Shown: positions 50,987-59,459 of the stretch, one piece after another | Position numbering within the stretch: position 1 is the stretch's first letter | Layout: each line of letters begins with the position of its first letter | Assembly (NCBI RefSeq): GCF_009712475.1 | Contig: NZ_VCJO01000008.1 | Location: 159,671 to 223,670 of the forward strand | Direction of reading: 5' to 3' | DNA length: 64,000 bases | Origin: Micromonospora sp. CP22 | GTDB lineage: Bacteria > Actinomycetota > Actinomycetes > Mycobacteriales > Micromonosporaceae | The notes under the pieces: model-generated | Seen by the model: only the letters and a program-made list of their open reading frames with translations | Told to the model about the DNA's origin: nothing | Database searches by the model: none | Position numbers and translations under genes: made by a program

Positions 50987-52762
50987 ATGGTGACGATCGC
51001 TCCTCCCGAGCCGGAGGCCGCAACGCCCGCGCCGGCTCGGGAGGTCCGGCGCCGGATCACCCCCTTCGCCGCGATAGCGACGGTGGTGGCGACGGCCTTC
51101 GCCCTGCTGGCGACCTACCCGATCCTGCGAGTGGCCCTCGGCCTGTTCGTCGTCGACGGCAGCCCCACCCTGGGACCGATCAGGGACGTGTTCGCTGTCC
51201 CGGACCTCGGCACCCTGGTGCTCAACACGTTGATCGCGGTCGTCGTCAGTGGCGTGCTCGCCCTCATCGTCGGGTCGGGCCTCGCCTGGCTCAACGAACG
51301 CACCGACGCCCGCCTGGCCGGGATCACCGACTCGATGCCGTTGATTCCGTTCCTGTTGCCTCCGATCGCCGGCGCGGTCGGTTGGGTGCTGCTGCTGTCG
51401 TCGAACGCGGGACTGCTCAACGCCTTCATCAGGTGGGTGGTCGGCGGTGTCGGCATCGAGTTGGCCGACGGTCCGTTCAACATCTTCTCCTGGCCCGGGC
51501 TGATCTTCGTTTACACGCTGTACCAGGTGCCGTACGTCTTCATGCTGGTCACCGGGGGTCTGCGCAGCGCCGACGCGAGCCTGGACGAGCAGTCGAGGAT
51601 CAGCGGCGCGAGCCGGTGGACGACGTTGCGACGGATCACGTTCCCCGCCATCCGGCCGAGCATCGGCGGGGCGATCCTGCTGATGGGCTGGCAGGGTTTC
51701 TCGCTCTACTCGGTCCCGGTCATCATCGGCTCGGGCGCCGGCATCGACGTGCTCTCCGTCCGGATCGTCGACCTGCTCTCCTTCACCTACCCGCCGGAGA
51801 CGGCGACCGCCGTCGGCCTGAGCTTCATCGTGCTGGTCTTCGTCGGTGTCATGTGGTACTTCCAGTCGCGGCTGTTGCGCAGCGGCCGGCACGCCACCAT
51901 GGGGGGTAAGGGGCAGCGCTTCACCCGGCAGGAGTTGGGTCGCTGGAAGTGGCCGGCCCGGCTGGTCATCCTCGGCTACGGCTTCCTCGCGGTGGTGCTG
52001 CCGGCGGTGGGGCTGCTGCTGGTGTCGTTCAACGGCTACTGGACGCCGAAGATCAAGTGGGCCGGACTGAGTCTGGACTCGCTGCGGGAATCGGTCTTCG
52101 AGAGCACCCAGACGCTGACCGCGGTGCAGAACAGCCTGTGGATCGGCGTCACCGGGGCCACCATCGGCATGATCGCCGCAGCGCTGATCGCCCTGCTGGT
52201 CGTGCGCTCCCGCAACCGGGCGGTGCGGGTCCTCGACGGGGCGATCAAGCTGCCCTCGGTCTTCTCCCACCTGGTGATCGCGGTCGGCTTCATCCTCGCC
52301 TTCGGTGGTCCGCCGTTCTACCTCGGCGGCACCACGGTGATCCTGCTGCTGGCGTACATCAGCATCTATCTGCCGCAGGGTTCGGTGGCTGCGGACTCCG
52401 CAGCCAGCCAGGTGGGCAGCGACCTGGCGGAAGCCTCACAGATCAACGGTGCCGGCGGTGGCAAGACGTTCCGCCGGGTGTACCTACCCCTCATGGTGCC
52501 CGGACTGGTCGCCGGTTGGGCCTTCCTCTTCGCCCGGATGGTCGGTGACCTCACCGCGACCGCGGTGCTCGCCGGCACCTCCAACATGGTGGTCGGTTTC
52601 CGCATCCTGCAGATCTACGAGAACGGGTCCTACGCGGAACTCGCCTCACTGTCCGTCGTCCTGACCGCCATAACCGCGCTCGTCGTCGGACTCTCGCTCG
52701 TCTACTCCCGCTGGCAGGGCCGTTGGCAGGGAAACAGCCGCCGGCCCCGGAGAGCCCGATGA
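50987..52762 (+). CDS. ABC transporter fused permease (FbpB-like)
   Basis: 591 aa with two BPD_transp_1 domains, about 12 helices: first EAA loop RISGASRWTTLRRITFPAIRP (about 205), second EASQINGAGGGKTFRRVYLPL (about 485). Fused permeases of this kind serve FbpA/ThiB/PhnS-like binding proteins. ATG 50987 lies 13 bp after the binding-protein stop. Its stop region overlaps a possible upstream start of the ATPase. Confidence 0.92.
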   Translation: MVTIAPPEPEAATPAPAREVRRRITPFAAIATVVATAFALLATYPILRVALGLFVVDGSPTLGPIRDVFAVPDLGTLVLNTLIAVVVSGVLALIVGSGLAWLNERTDARLAGITDSMPLIPFLLPPIAGAVGWVLLLSSNAGLLNAFIRWVVGGVGIELADGPFNIFSWPGLIFVYTLYQVPYVFMLVTGGLRSADASLDEQSRISGASRWTTLRRITFPAIRPSIGGAILLMGWQGFSLYSVPVIIGSGAGIDVLSVRIVDLLSFTYPPETATAVGLSFIVLVFVGVMWYFQSRLLRSGRHATMGGKGQRFTRQELGRWKWPARLVILGYGFLAVVLPAVGLLLVSFNGYWTPKIKWAGLSLDSLRESVFESTQTLTAVQNSLWIGVTGATIGMIAAALIALLVVRSRNRAVRVLDGAIKLPSVFSHLVIAVGFILAFGGPPFYLGGTTVILLLAYISIYLPQGSVAADSAASQVGSDLAEASQINGAGGGKTFRRVYLPLMVPGLVAGWAFLFARMVGDLTATAVLAGTSNMVVGFRILQIYENGSYAELASLSVVLTAITALVVGLSLVYSRWQGRWQGNSRRPRRAR

Positions 52763-52791
52763 CCACGCAACAACCCGGAGGTGATACGAGC

Positions 52792-53973
52792 ATGGTTGCA
52801 CCGGCATACGTCGGGACGCCGACGGCCGCCACGGCCGATCCGCCCACCGCAGGCCCGATCGTGCGGGTACGGGACGTGCGCAAGCGGTTCCGTCGCGCGG
52901 ACGGCACCGACACCAACGCGGTCGACGACGTCTCCTTCGACGTCGCCCGAGGCGAGTTCCTGGTGCTGCTCGGCCCTAGTGGCTGCGGCAAGACCACGCT
53001 ACTGAGGATGATCGCCGGCCTGGAGACACCGGACGCCGGCAGCGTCGAGATCGACGGCGTTCCGGTGTTCGACCACGCCCGCCGGCTGCTGGTCCCGCCG
53101 GAGAAGCGCCGCATCAGCATGATCTTCCAGTCGTACGCGCTGTGGCCGCACATGACGGTGAACCAGAACGTCGCCTACCCGTTGGAGAACCGGGCGGAGA
53201 AGCTGTCGCGGGCGGAGATCGCCAGCCGGGTGCAGGCGAGTCTCGATCTCGTGCACATCGGTGACCTCGGGCGTCAGTACCCCGGACAGATGAGTGGCGG
53301 CCAGCAACAACGGGTCGCCCTCGCCCGGGCGCTGGTGGCCGGCACCGACCTGGTGCTGTTCGACGAGCCACTGTCGAATGTGGACGCAAAGGTTCGCGAG
53401 CAACTGCGGGCCGAGCTGGTGTCCATGCAGCGGGAGTTGGGCTTCGCCGCCGTGTACGTGACGCACGACCAGCACGAGGCCATGGGACTGGCACACCGCA
53501 TCGCGGTGATGGGCGAGGGGCGGTTCGTCCAGCTCGGCTCGCCCCGCGACATCTACCACGAGGCCAACTCCCGCTACGTCGCGAACTTCGTCGGCACGAG
53601 CAACGAGCTACCCGGCACCGTCGTGGCGATCGACGCGTCCGGGCAGGCGACCGTCGAGACGGACATCGGGCCGATCCACGGAAGCGTCGGATCGCCGCAG
53701 ATCGCCGTGGGGGATCGGGTGATCGCTCTGTTCCGACCCGAGCGTGTCCGGGCCGTGCCGCGCACCGGCCCGCCCGCCAACGGCACGGCCTCCTCCGCCG
53801 GCTTCGGCGGGACCGTCAACGCGGCCCTGTTCTTCGGTCCACACACCGAATACCACGTCCAGTGCGGCGCGCACCTGCTGCGGGTGTGGAGCAACACCCG
53901 CACCGAGTTGCCGGAAGGCGCCTCCGTCGACATCACCGTCGACGAGGCCGACGTGCGCATCCTCCGCCCCTGA
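52792..53973 (+). CDS. ABC transporter ATP-binding protein (FbpC/PotA-like)
   Basis: 393 aa. Walker A GPSGCGKTT, Q-loop MIFQSYALWPHMTV, signature MSGGQQQR, Walker B LVLFDEPLSNVD, H-loop VTHDQHEAM; a C-terminal TOBE domain (about 290-393). Two starts compete: ATG 52759 overlaps the permease stop (ATGA), while ATG 52792 has GGAGGTGA exactly 7 nt upstream, the best Shine-Dalgarno in the window, and is chosen here. Confidence 0.92.
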   Translation: MVAPAYVGTPTAATADPPTAGPIVRVRDVRKRFRRADGTDTNAVDDVSFDVARGEFLVLLGPSGCGKTTLLRMIAGLETPDAGSVEIDGVPVFDHARRLLVPPEKRRISMIFQSYALWPHMTVNQNVAYPLENRAEKLSRAEIASRVQASLDLVHIGDLGRQYPGQMSGGQQQRVALARALVAGTDLVLFDEPLSNVDAKVREQLRAELVSMQRELGFAAVYVTHDQHEAMGLAHRIAVMGEGRFVQLGSPRDIYHEANSRYVANFVGTSNELPGTVVAIDASGQATVETDIGPIHGSVGSPQIAVGDRVIALFRPERVRAVPRTGPPANGTASSAGFGGTVNAALFFGPHTEYHVQCGAHLLRVWSNTRTELPEGASVDITVDEADVRILRP

Positions 53974-54029
53974 ACACATCGCCCACGGGCGGCAGATCGC
54001 CGCGGGCATGGCGAGACAAAAGGAGAGAC

Positions 54030-55520
54030 ATGAACGACTTCGAGTACGACGTCCTCGTCGTCGGGGCGGGCAACGCCGCCTTCTCGGCGGCGCACGCCGC
54101 ACGGGAGGAGGTGGCCCGGGTCGGCGTGTTGGAGAAGGCCCCGGCCGCCGAACTCGGTGGCAACTCGTACTTCACGCTCGGCTCGTTCCGCGCCACCTAC
54201 GGAGGACTCGACGACCTGCGTCCCCTGCTCGACGAACTCGACGAACGGGAGGCCGCCTCCTACGACCTGGACCCGTACCCGGCGGAGAGCTTCGCCGCGG
54301 ACATGTTGCGCCTGACCCGGGGCCGCACCGATCCCACGCTGATGCGCATCCTGGTGGAGAACTCCTTCAGCACCCTGCAATGGCTGCGTCGGCACGGAAT
54401 CCGGTTCAAGCTCCAGTCCGACAACCAGGTCTTCGAGGTCGACGGGCGGAAGAAGTTCTGGGGCGGTGGCACCATCGCGACCGTCGGCGGGGGAATCGGA
54501 CTGATCGAGCAGCACCTCAACGCCGCCAAGAGCACCGGCATCGACGTGCGAACCGAGCACCAGATGACCGGATTCCTGATCGGCCCCGGTGGTGCGGTCG
54601 AGGGTGTGGTGTGCCGGACCCCGCAGGGCGAGCGGCAGATCCGTGCCCGTGCCGTGGTGCTCGCCGCCGGTGGCTTCGAGGCCGACGCCCGGCTGCGCGC
54701 CACCTACCTCGGCCCCGGTTGGGACACCGCCAAGGTGCGGGGCAGCCGGTACAACACCGGGGAGGCGCTGATGAGCGCGCTCGACATCGGCGCCCAGGCG
54801 TACGGCAACTGGTCCGGTGCACACGCGGTGGCCTGGGACATCAACGCCGGTCAGTACGGCAACCGGGTGCTGACCAACAAGCTGCAACGCCACTCGTATC
54901 CGTTCGGCATCACGGTCAACGTGGAGGGCAGCCGGTTCGTCGACGAGGGTGCGGACTTCCGCAACTACACCTACGCGAAGATGGGAGCGGCGATCCTGCG
55001 GCAGACCGGCGGCCTGGCGTACCAGATCTTCGACCAGCGTGGCGCGGGCCTGCTTCGGACCGACTACGGGCACGACGGGGCCAGCCGGGTCGAGGCCGCC
55101 ACCATCCGGGAGCTCGCCGAACTGCTCGACCTCAACGCGGACCGGCTCGAACGGACGGTGGCGGCGTACAACGCCGCGGTGGGCGACCGGCCGTTCAACC
55201 CGACGATCCTCGACGGGCTCGCCGCCACCGGCATCGAGCCGCCGAAGAGCAACTGGGCGCAACCGATCGACCAGCCGCCCTTCATCGCGTACCCGGTCGG
55301 CTGCGCGATCACCTTCACCTACGGGGGAGTCCGCGTCGACGCGGACGCCCGCGTACTCGATCAGGGTGACCAACCCATCCCTGGTCTGCATGCGGCCGGC
55401 GAGGTCGTGGGCGGGCTGTTCTACGACAACTACCCCGGCGGCAGCGGCCTGATGTCGGGTGCGGTGTTCGGCTATCGGGCGGGCAAGTCCGCGGCACGTC
55501 ACAGCCGGGACCGGGGATGA
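54030..55520 (+). CDS. FAD-dependent dehydrogenase, TcuA (tricarballylate dehydrogenase)-like
   Basis: 496 aa of the fumarate reductase/succinate dehydrogenase flavoprotein superfamily. FAD motif VLVVGAGNAAFSAAHAA, ELGGNSYFTLGSFR, NVEGSRFVDEGADF, and C-terminal GLHAAGEVVGGLFYDNYPGGSGLMSGAVFG as in TcuA, which oxidises tricarballylate to cis-aconitate. Related enzymes dehydrogenate other acids or steroids, so the substrate is open. AAAGGAGAG precedes ATG 54030; the long open frame upstream is rejected. Stop overlaps the next start (ATGA). Confidence 0.85.
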   Translation: MNDFEYDVLVVGAGNAAFSAAHAAREEVARVGVLEKAPAAELGGNSYFTLGSFRATYGGLDDLRPLLDELDEREAASYDLDPYPAESFAADMLRLTRGRTDPTLMRILVENSFSTLQWLRRHGIRFKLQSDNQVFEVDGRKKFWGGGTIATVGGGIGLIEQHLNAAKSTGIDVRTEHQMTGFLIGPGGAVEGVVCRTPQGERQIRARAVVLAAGGFEADARLRATYLGPGWDTAKVRGSRYNTGEALMSALDIGAQAYGNWSGAHAVAWDINAGQYGNRVLTNKLQRHSYPFGITVNVEGSRFVDEGADFRNYTYAKMGAAILRQTGGLAYQIFDQRGAGLLRTDYGHDGASRVEAATIRELAELLDLNADRLERTVAAYNAAVGDRPFNPTILDGLAATGIEPPKSNWAQPIDQPPFIAYPVGCAITFTYGGVRVDADARVLDQGDQPIPGLHAAGEVVGGLFYDNYPGGSGLMSGAVFGYRAGKSAARHSRDRG

Positions 55521-56533
55521 CCTCGCCCGGCAGTGTCCTGCTCGGCGACACCGGAGTACGGGTGCCTCGGGTCGTGCTGGGTACCGCGACCTTCGGGTTG
55601 CAGTGTTCCGAGGAGACCTCCCGCGAGATCCTGGACCGGGCCTTCGAGCGGGGACTGACCTGGCTGGACACCGCGACGAGCTACCCGCTGGGCAGCGGTG
55701 CCGAGTCGGTGGGTGTGACCGAGACGCTGCTCGGCCGGTGGCTGGCGGGCCGACGGGACCGGGTGTTCCTGGCGACGAAGGTCTACAACCGGACCGGCCC
55801 GAGCCCGTGGCAGCTGGGCCTGTCCCGCAAGCACCTGCTGTCGGCCGTCGACGGATCGCTGGCCCGGCTCGGCACTGACCACATCGACCTGCTGCAACTA
55901 CACAGGTTCGACAGGTCGACACCGCTGGAGGAGACACTCTCCGCGCTCGACACACTCGTACGCTCCGGCAAGGTCCGCTATGTCGGCTGCTGCAACTTCC
56001 TGGCCTATCAGCTCGCGCAGGCACTCGTGCTCGGCGAGTTGCGGGGCCTGCCGAAGCTGCACACCGTCCAGCTGCGGTACAGCCTGGTACGACGGGGCGC
56101 CGAGATCGAGGCGCTGCGGCTGTGCCGCGAGCAGAACGTGGCGGTGCTCGCCTTCAACCTGCTCGCCGGTGGTGTCCTGACCGGCAAGTACGACCGTCGC
56201 CAGGGGCCGCCTCCGGAGAGCCGGTTCGCGGTGGGGGCGGCGGGCCAGCGCTACACCAGGCGCTACTGGACCGACGAGACGTTCGACACCGTCGACGCGC
56301 TCGGCTCCATCGCGCGGCGGGCCGGCACCACCCTGGCGGTGCTCGCCACCGCCTGGGGGATACGTCAACCCGACGTCACCGCCCCGATCGTCGGGGTGAG
56401 TCGCGTCAGCCAGCTCGACACCGTGACCGACGCGCTGGACCTCACGTTGCCCGACGACGTCTGGGACGAGGTGGACCGGGTGACCGTGAACCACCGCCAC
56501 CAGTCCGAAGAGATCGACTTCGAATCAAGTTGA
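55517..56533 (+). CDS. Aldo/keto reductase
   Basis: 338 aa (alpha/beta)8 barrel NADPH-dependent oxidoreductase. Tetrad candidates: Asp and Tyr in WLDTATSYPLG, Lys in LATKVYN, His in LLQLHRFD. NADP loop TAWGIRQPDVTAPIVGVSRVSQLD. Likely interconverts an aldehyde or ketone of the pathway. Overlaps the flavoprotein gene by 4 bp. Confidence 0.9.
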   Translation: MTSPGSVLLGDTGVRVPRVVLGTATFGLQCSEETSREILDRAFERGLTWLDTATSYPLGSGAESVGVTETLLGRWLAGRRDRVFLATKVYNRTGPSPWQLGLSRKHLLSAVDGSLARLGTDHIDLLQLHRFDRSTPLEETLSALDTLVRSGKVRYVGCCNFLAYQLAQALVLGELRGLPKLHTVQLRYSLVRRGAEIEALRLCREQNVAVLAFNLLAGGVLTGKYDRRQGPPPESRFAVGAAGQRYTRRYWTDETFDTVDALGSIARRAGTTLAVLATAWGIRQPDVTAPIVGVSRVSQLDTVTDALDLTLPDDVWDEVDRVTVNHRHQSEEIDFESS

Positions 56534-56545
56534 CGAGGAGTGACC

Positions 56546-57376
56546 ATGACCAGCTCTGCCGAACGTGCCTTTCCGTTTCTGCGACTCAACGACCGGCCCG
56601 GCAAGCCCCGGGCGGTCGGACTGACCGAGGTCCGCGGTCCGTACTACACCTCCTACGGCCCTGACCACCTGCGGGACCTGCTGGAGTCGGTGGGCCCGCA
56701 CATCGACTCCTTCAAGTTCCCGGGCGCTTCGATGCCGTTGATGTCCGAGGCCACCATCAAGAAGTTCATCGACGTGTGCCACGACCACAATGTCGAGGTG
56801 TCCACCGGCGGCCTCATCGAGTTCGTCCTGACCCGTGGTCCGGACGCGGTCGAGCAGTACTTCCAGACCATCGCGCACTACGAGTTCGACATCGTCGAGA
56901 TCTCCGTCGGCATGCTCGCCATCGCAGCCTCCGACTACCTGCGGTTGATCGAACGCGGGCGTAAGGCCGGGTTGAAGGTGAAGGCCGAGGTCGGTATCCA
57001 GTTCGGCGCCGGAGGCACGTCCTCCGTGGACGAGCTCGCGGCCGAGGGCATCGGCGACCCGAAGTACGCGGTCCAGCGTGCCCGCCGGGCCTTCGACGCC
57101 GGAGCGAACCTGGTGATGCTGGAGTCCGAGGGCGTCACCGAGCAGGTGCGTAGCTGGCGTACCGATGTGCCGGCGTTGTTCATCAGCGAGTTCGGTCTGG
57201 AATCGGTGATGTTCGAGGCAGCCGATCCGCCGGTGTTCGAGTGGTACGTGAAGAACTACGGACCTGAGGTCAACCTCTTCATCGACCACAGCCAGATCTA
57301 CCAACTTGAGTGTCTTCGCTCTGGGATCTGGGGTACGAAGGGTCTCTGGGGCCGGGTCGTCAGCTACAAGGGGTGA
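56546..57376 (+). CDS. ComA-like (phosphosulfolactate synthase family) protein
   Basis: 276 aa TIM barrel. KPRAVGLTEVRGPYY, HIDSFKFPGASMPLM, EVSTGGLIEFVL, DIVEISVGMLAI, KVKAEVGIQFGAGG and ANLVMLESEGVTE follow, strand by strand, the ComA family, which adds sulfite to phosphoenolpyruvate in coenzyme M synthesis. No other CoM genes are here, so another PEP- or enol-type C-C or C-S reaction is likely. GAGGAG precedes ATG 56546. Confidence 0.82.
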   Translation: MTSSAERAFPFLRLNDRPGKPRAVGLTEVRGPYYTSYGPDHLRDLLESVGPHIDSFKFPGASMPLMSEATIKKFIDVCHDHNVEVSTGGLIEFVLTRGPDAVEQYFQTIAHYEFDIVEISVGMLAIAASDYLRLIERGRKAGLKVKAEVGIQFGAGGTSSVDELAAEGIGDPKYAVQRARRAFDAGANLVMLESEGVTEQVRSWRTDVPALFISEFGLESVMFEAADPPVFEWYVKNYGPEVNLFIDHSQIYQLECLRSGIWGTKGLWGRVVSYKG

Positions 57377-58572
57377 CCCGCCAGCGCGGCGAATGGGCGC
57401 TGCTCGTGCAGGCCGGTCTGGTGCTGGCCGGCTACACGGCGGTCCGTCCGATGGCGAGCTACCGCGCGATCGAGTTGGGCGGCGACAACACCGTCATCGG
57501 ACTGCTCGCGGCGAGCTTCTCCGTCCTTCCGTTGCTGCTCGCCTATCCCGTCGGTCGCCGGGCCGATCAGTTCGGCCCGGCGCGGGTGATCGTCAGTGGG
57601 ACTGTCGTCTTCACCGTCGCCGGTACGCTCGCCGCCACCGCACGTAGTCTCCCGGTGCTGCTGGGGGCCAGCGTGCTGCTGGGGCTCGGGCATCTGATCT
57701 GCATCGTCGGCCAACAGTCCGCGGTCGCGGTAGCCCGAGCCGGAAACCTCGACCGGGGCTTCGGCCTACTCACCTCCGCCGGCGCCGTCGGTCAGATCGT
57801 CGGGCCGGTGGCGGCCGGCTTCGGCGCGGACGCCGCCGGTGGCGGTGACTGGTCGGCGGCCTCGGTGGGGATCGCGATCGGTACGGCGCTCTGCGCGTCG
57901 TCGGTCGTCTGCCTACGGCCGCTGCTCCGGACCGTGCCCCGACCTCGGCAGCGAGCGGACCTGCCGCACTCCACCAGCCAGGTGGCGAAGGGCATGCTCG
58001 GCGTTCGGGGCATGACGCCGACGCTGGTGTCGGGCGGGTTGGTGCTGGCGGCCTTGGACCTGCTCTACACGTTCCTACCCGCCTGGGCCGAGGAGCGGGG
58101 GGTGTCGGTGAGCACGGTGGGCTGGCTGCTCGCGGTCCGTGCCGTCCTCACCTTGCTGGTCCGACTGGCCGTAGACCGGGTGGTGCGTCGCGTGGGCCGT
58201 CGCACCGCCATCATCCTCTCCGTCGGCCTGGCCGTCGTCGGACTCGTCCTGTTGCCGGTGGTCGGGCTTCTCGGCGCGGTGGTGAGCATGATGCTGCTCG
58301 GGGTCGGCCTGGGGGCCGCGCAACCGTTGACCATGGCGTGGGTGGCAGAGGCGGCCCGGCCAGGCACCCAGGGGGCGGCGATGGGACTTCGGCTCACCGC
58401 CAACCGCCTGGCACAGACCGCCCTACCCGTCGGGGTCGGGATCGTCTCCACCGGCGTCGTCGGGGTGTTCTGGATGGTTGCGGGGGCGTTGGCGATCTCG
58501 GCCGGTGCGTTGGTCCGGCTACCACCAGATCAGCCGTCGGCAGGCAGGAGGAACCGTCACCCGCCTCGGTGA
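57373..58572 (+). CDS. MFS transporter, last gene of the catabolic operon
   Basis: 399 aa, about 12 helices. MFS signature between TM2 and TM3: YPVGRRADQFGPARV; second-half loop DRVVRRVGRRTAI. GTG 57373 overlaps the ComA-like stop (GTGA); the frame is open about 60 bp further upstream inside that gene. A second uptake or efflux route for the same compound as the ABC importer, or an efflux valve for a product. Confidence 0.87.
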   Translation: MTRQRGEWALLVQAGLVLAGYTAVRPMASYRAIELGGDNTVIGLLAASFSVLPLLLAYPVGRRADQFGPARVIVSGTVVFTVAGTLAATARSLPVLLGASVLLGLGHLICIVGQQSAVAVARAGNLDRGFGLLTSAGAVGQIVGPVAAGFGADAAGGGDWSAASVGIAIGTALCASSVVCLRPLLRTVPRPRQRADLPHSTSQVAKGMLGVRGMTPTLVSGGLVLAALDLLYTFLPAWAEERGVSVSTVGWLLAVRAVLTLLVRLAVDRVVRRVGRRTAIILSVGLAVVGLVLLPVVGLLGAVVSMMLLGVGLGAAQPLTMAWVAEAARPGTQGAAMGLRLTANRLAQTALPVGVGIVSTGVVGVFWMVAGALAISAGALVRLPPDQPSAGRRNRHPPR

Positions 58573-58724
58573 GCAGCGCGGCGCCGGAACCTTTCGCGGT
58601 TCTGTCAGGAAGCGGCGTCGCGCCGTAACGTCCGGCAGAGTGGCGGGCGACGGGTCTGCGGTCCGGTCCGTCGTCCGAGCGTTTCCGCTCCCGGCTGCTG
58701 GCGTGAGAAGGGTGGGCATCGACC

Positions 58725-59459
58725 TTGACGCGTCACCGAGACGGTTCGAGCACGGATGCGCTCGCGGACGGGCCGGTGGTCCAGGTGCGCGGCGTGGCGA
58801 AGGCGTACCCCGTTCCGGGTGGTGAGTTTCCCGCGCTCAGCGGGGTGGACGTCGCGGTGGACGCCGGCGAGTTCACGGCCGTGGTGGGCCGGTCGGGCAG
58901 CGGTAAGACGACCCTGCTGAACCTGCTCGCCGGGATCGACCGACCGACCGCCGGGGAGATCTGGGTGGCCGGGACCGCCGTGCACGAGGTACCCGAGACC
59001 CGGCTGGCGGCCTGGCGGGGCCGCGCGGTCGGGCTGGTGTTCCAGTTCTTCCAGTTGTTGCCGACGCTGACCGTCGCCGAGAACGTGATGCTGCCGATGG
59101 ACTTCTGCGGCACGGTGCCCGCACGTCGCCGTCGGCCGCTCGCGTTGGAGCTGTTGGACCGCGTCGGCATCGCCGAACACGCGGACAAGGTGCCCGCCGG
59201 GCTGTCCGGCGGGCAGCAGCAGCGGGCCGCGATCGCCCGGGCACTGGCCAACGACCCGCCGGTCATCCTGGCGGACGAACCCACCGGCAACCTCGACAGC
59301 GCCACCGCCGGGGCGATCCTGACGCTGTTCCGGGAGTTGGCCCACGCCGGCAAGGCGGTGGTGATGGTCACCCACGAGCGGGACCTGTCCGGGTACGTCG
59401 ACCGCCAGGTCACGTTGGTCGACGGACGGGTGGCGGAGGACGTGGCGGTCTCACGGTGA
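58725..59459 (+). CDS. ABC transporter ATP-binding protein (LolD/MacB type)
   Basis: 244 aa. Walker A GRSGSGKTT, Q-loop GLVFQFFQLLPTLT, signature LSGGQQQR, Walker B VILADEPTGNLD, H-loop MVTHERDLS. TTG 58725 follows AAGGGTGGG and gives the usual length; the next in-frame start (GTG, about 16 codons later) would clip the first strand. A possible terminator for the operon before it (CGGCG-TCG-CGCCG) is at 58613-58625. Confidence 0.9.
   Translation: MTRHRDGSSTDALADGPVVQVRGVAKAYPVPGGEFPALSGVDVAVDAGEFTAVVGRSGSGKTTLLNLLAGIDRPTAGEIWVAGTAVHEVPETRLAAWRGRAVGLVFQFFQLLPTLTVAENVMLPMDFCGTVPARRRRPLALELLDRVGIAEHADKVPAGLSGGQQQRAAIARALANDPPVILADEPTGNLDSATAGAILTLFRELAHAGKAVVMVTHERDLSGYVDRQVTLVDGRVAEDVAVSR

Noticed and set aside
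50393..52270. 625-aa minus-strand frame antisense to the fused permease
   Set aside because: Asp/Gln/Arg-rich shadow, no domain.
53574..56024. 816-aa minus-strand frame
   Set aside because: Antisense to three catabolic genes with clear motifs; no features of its own.
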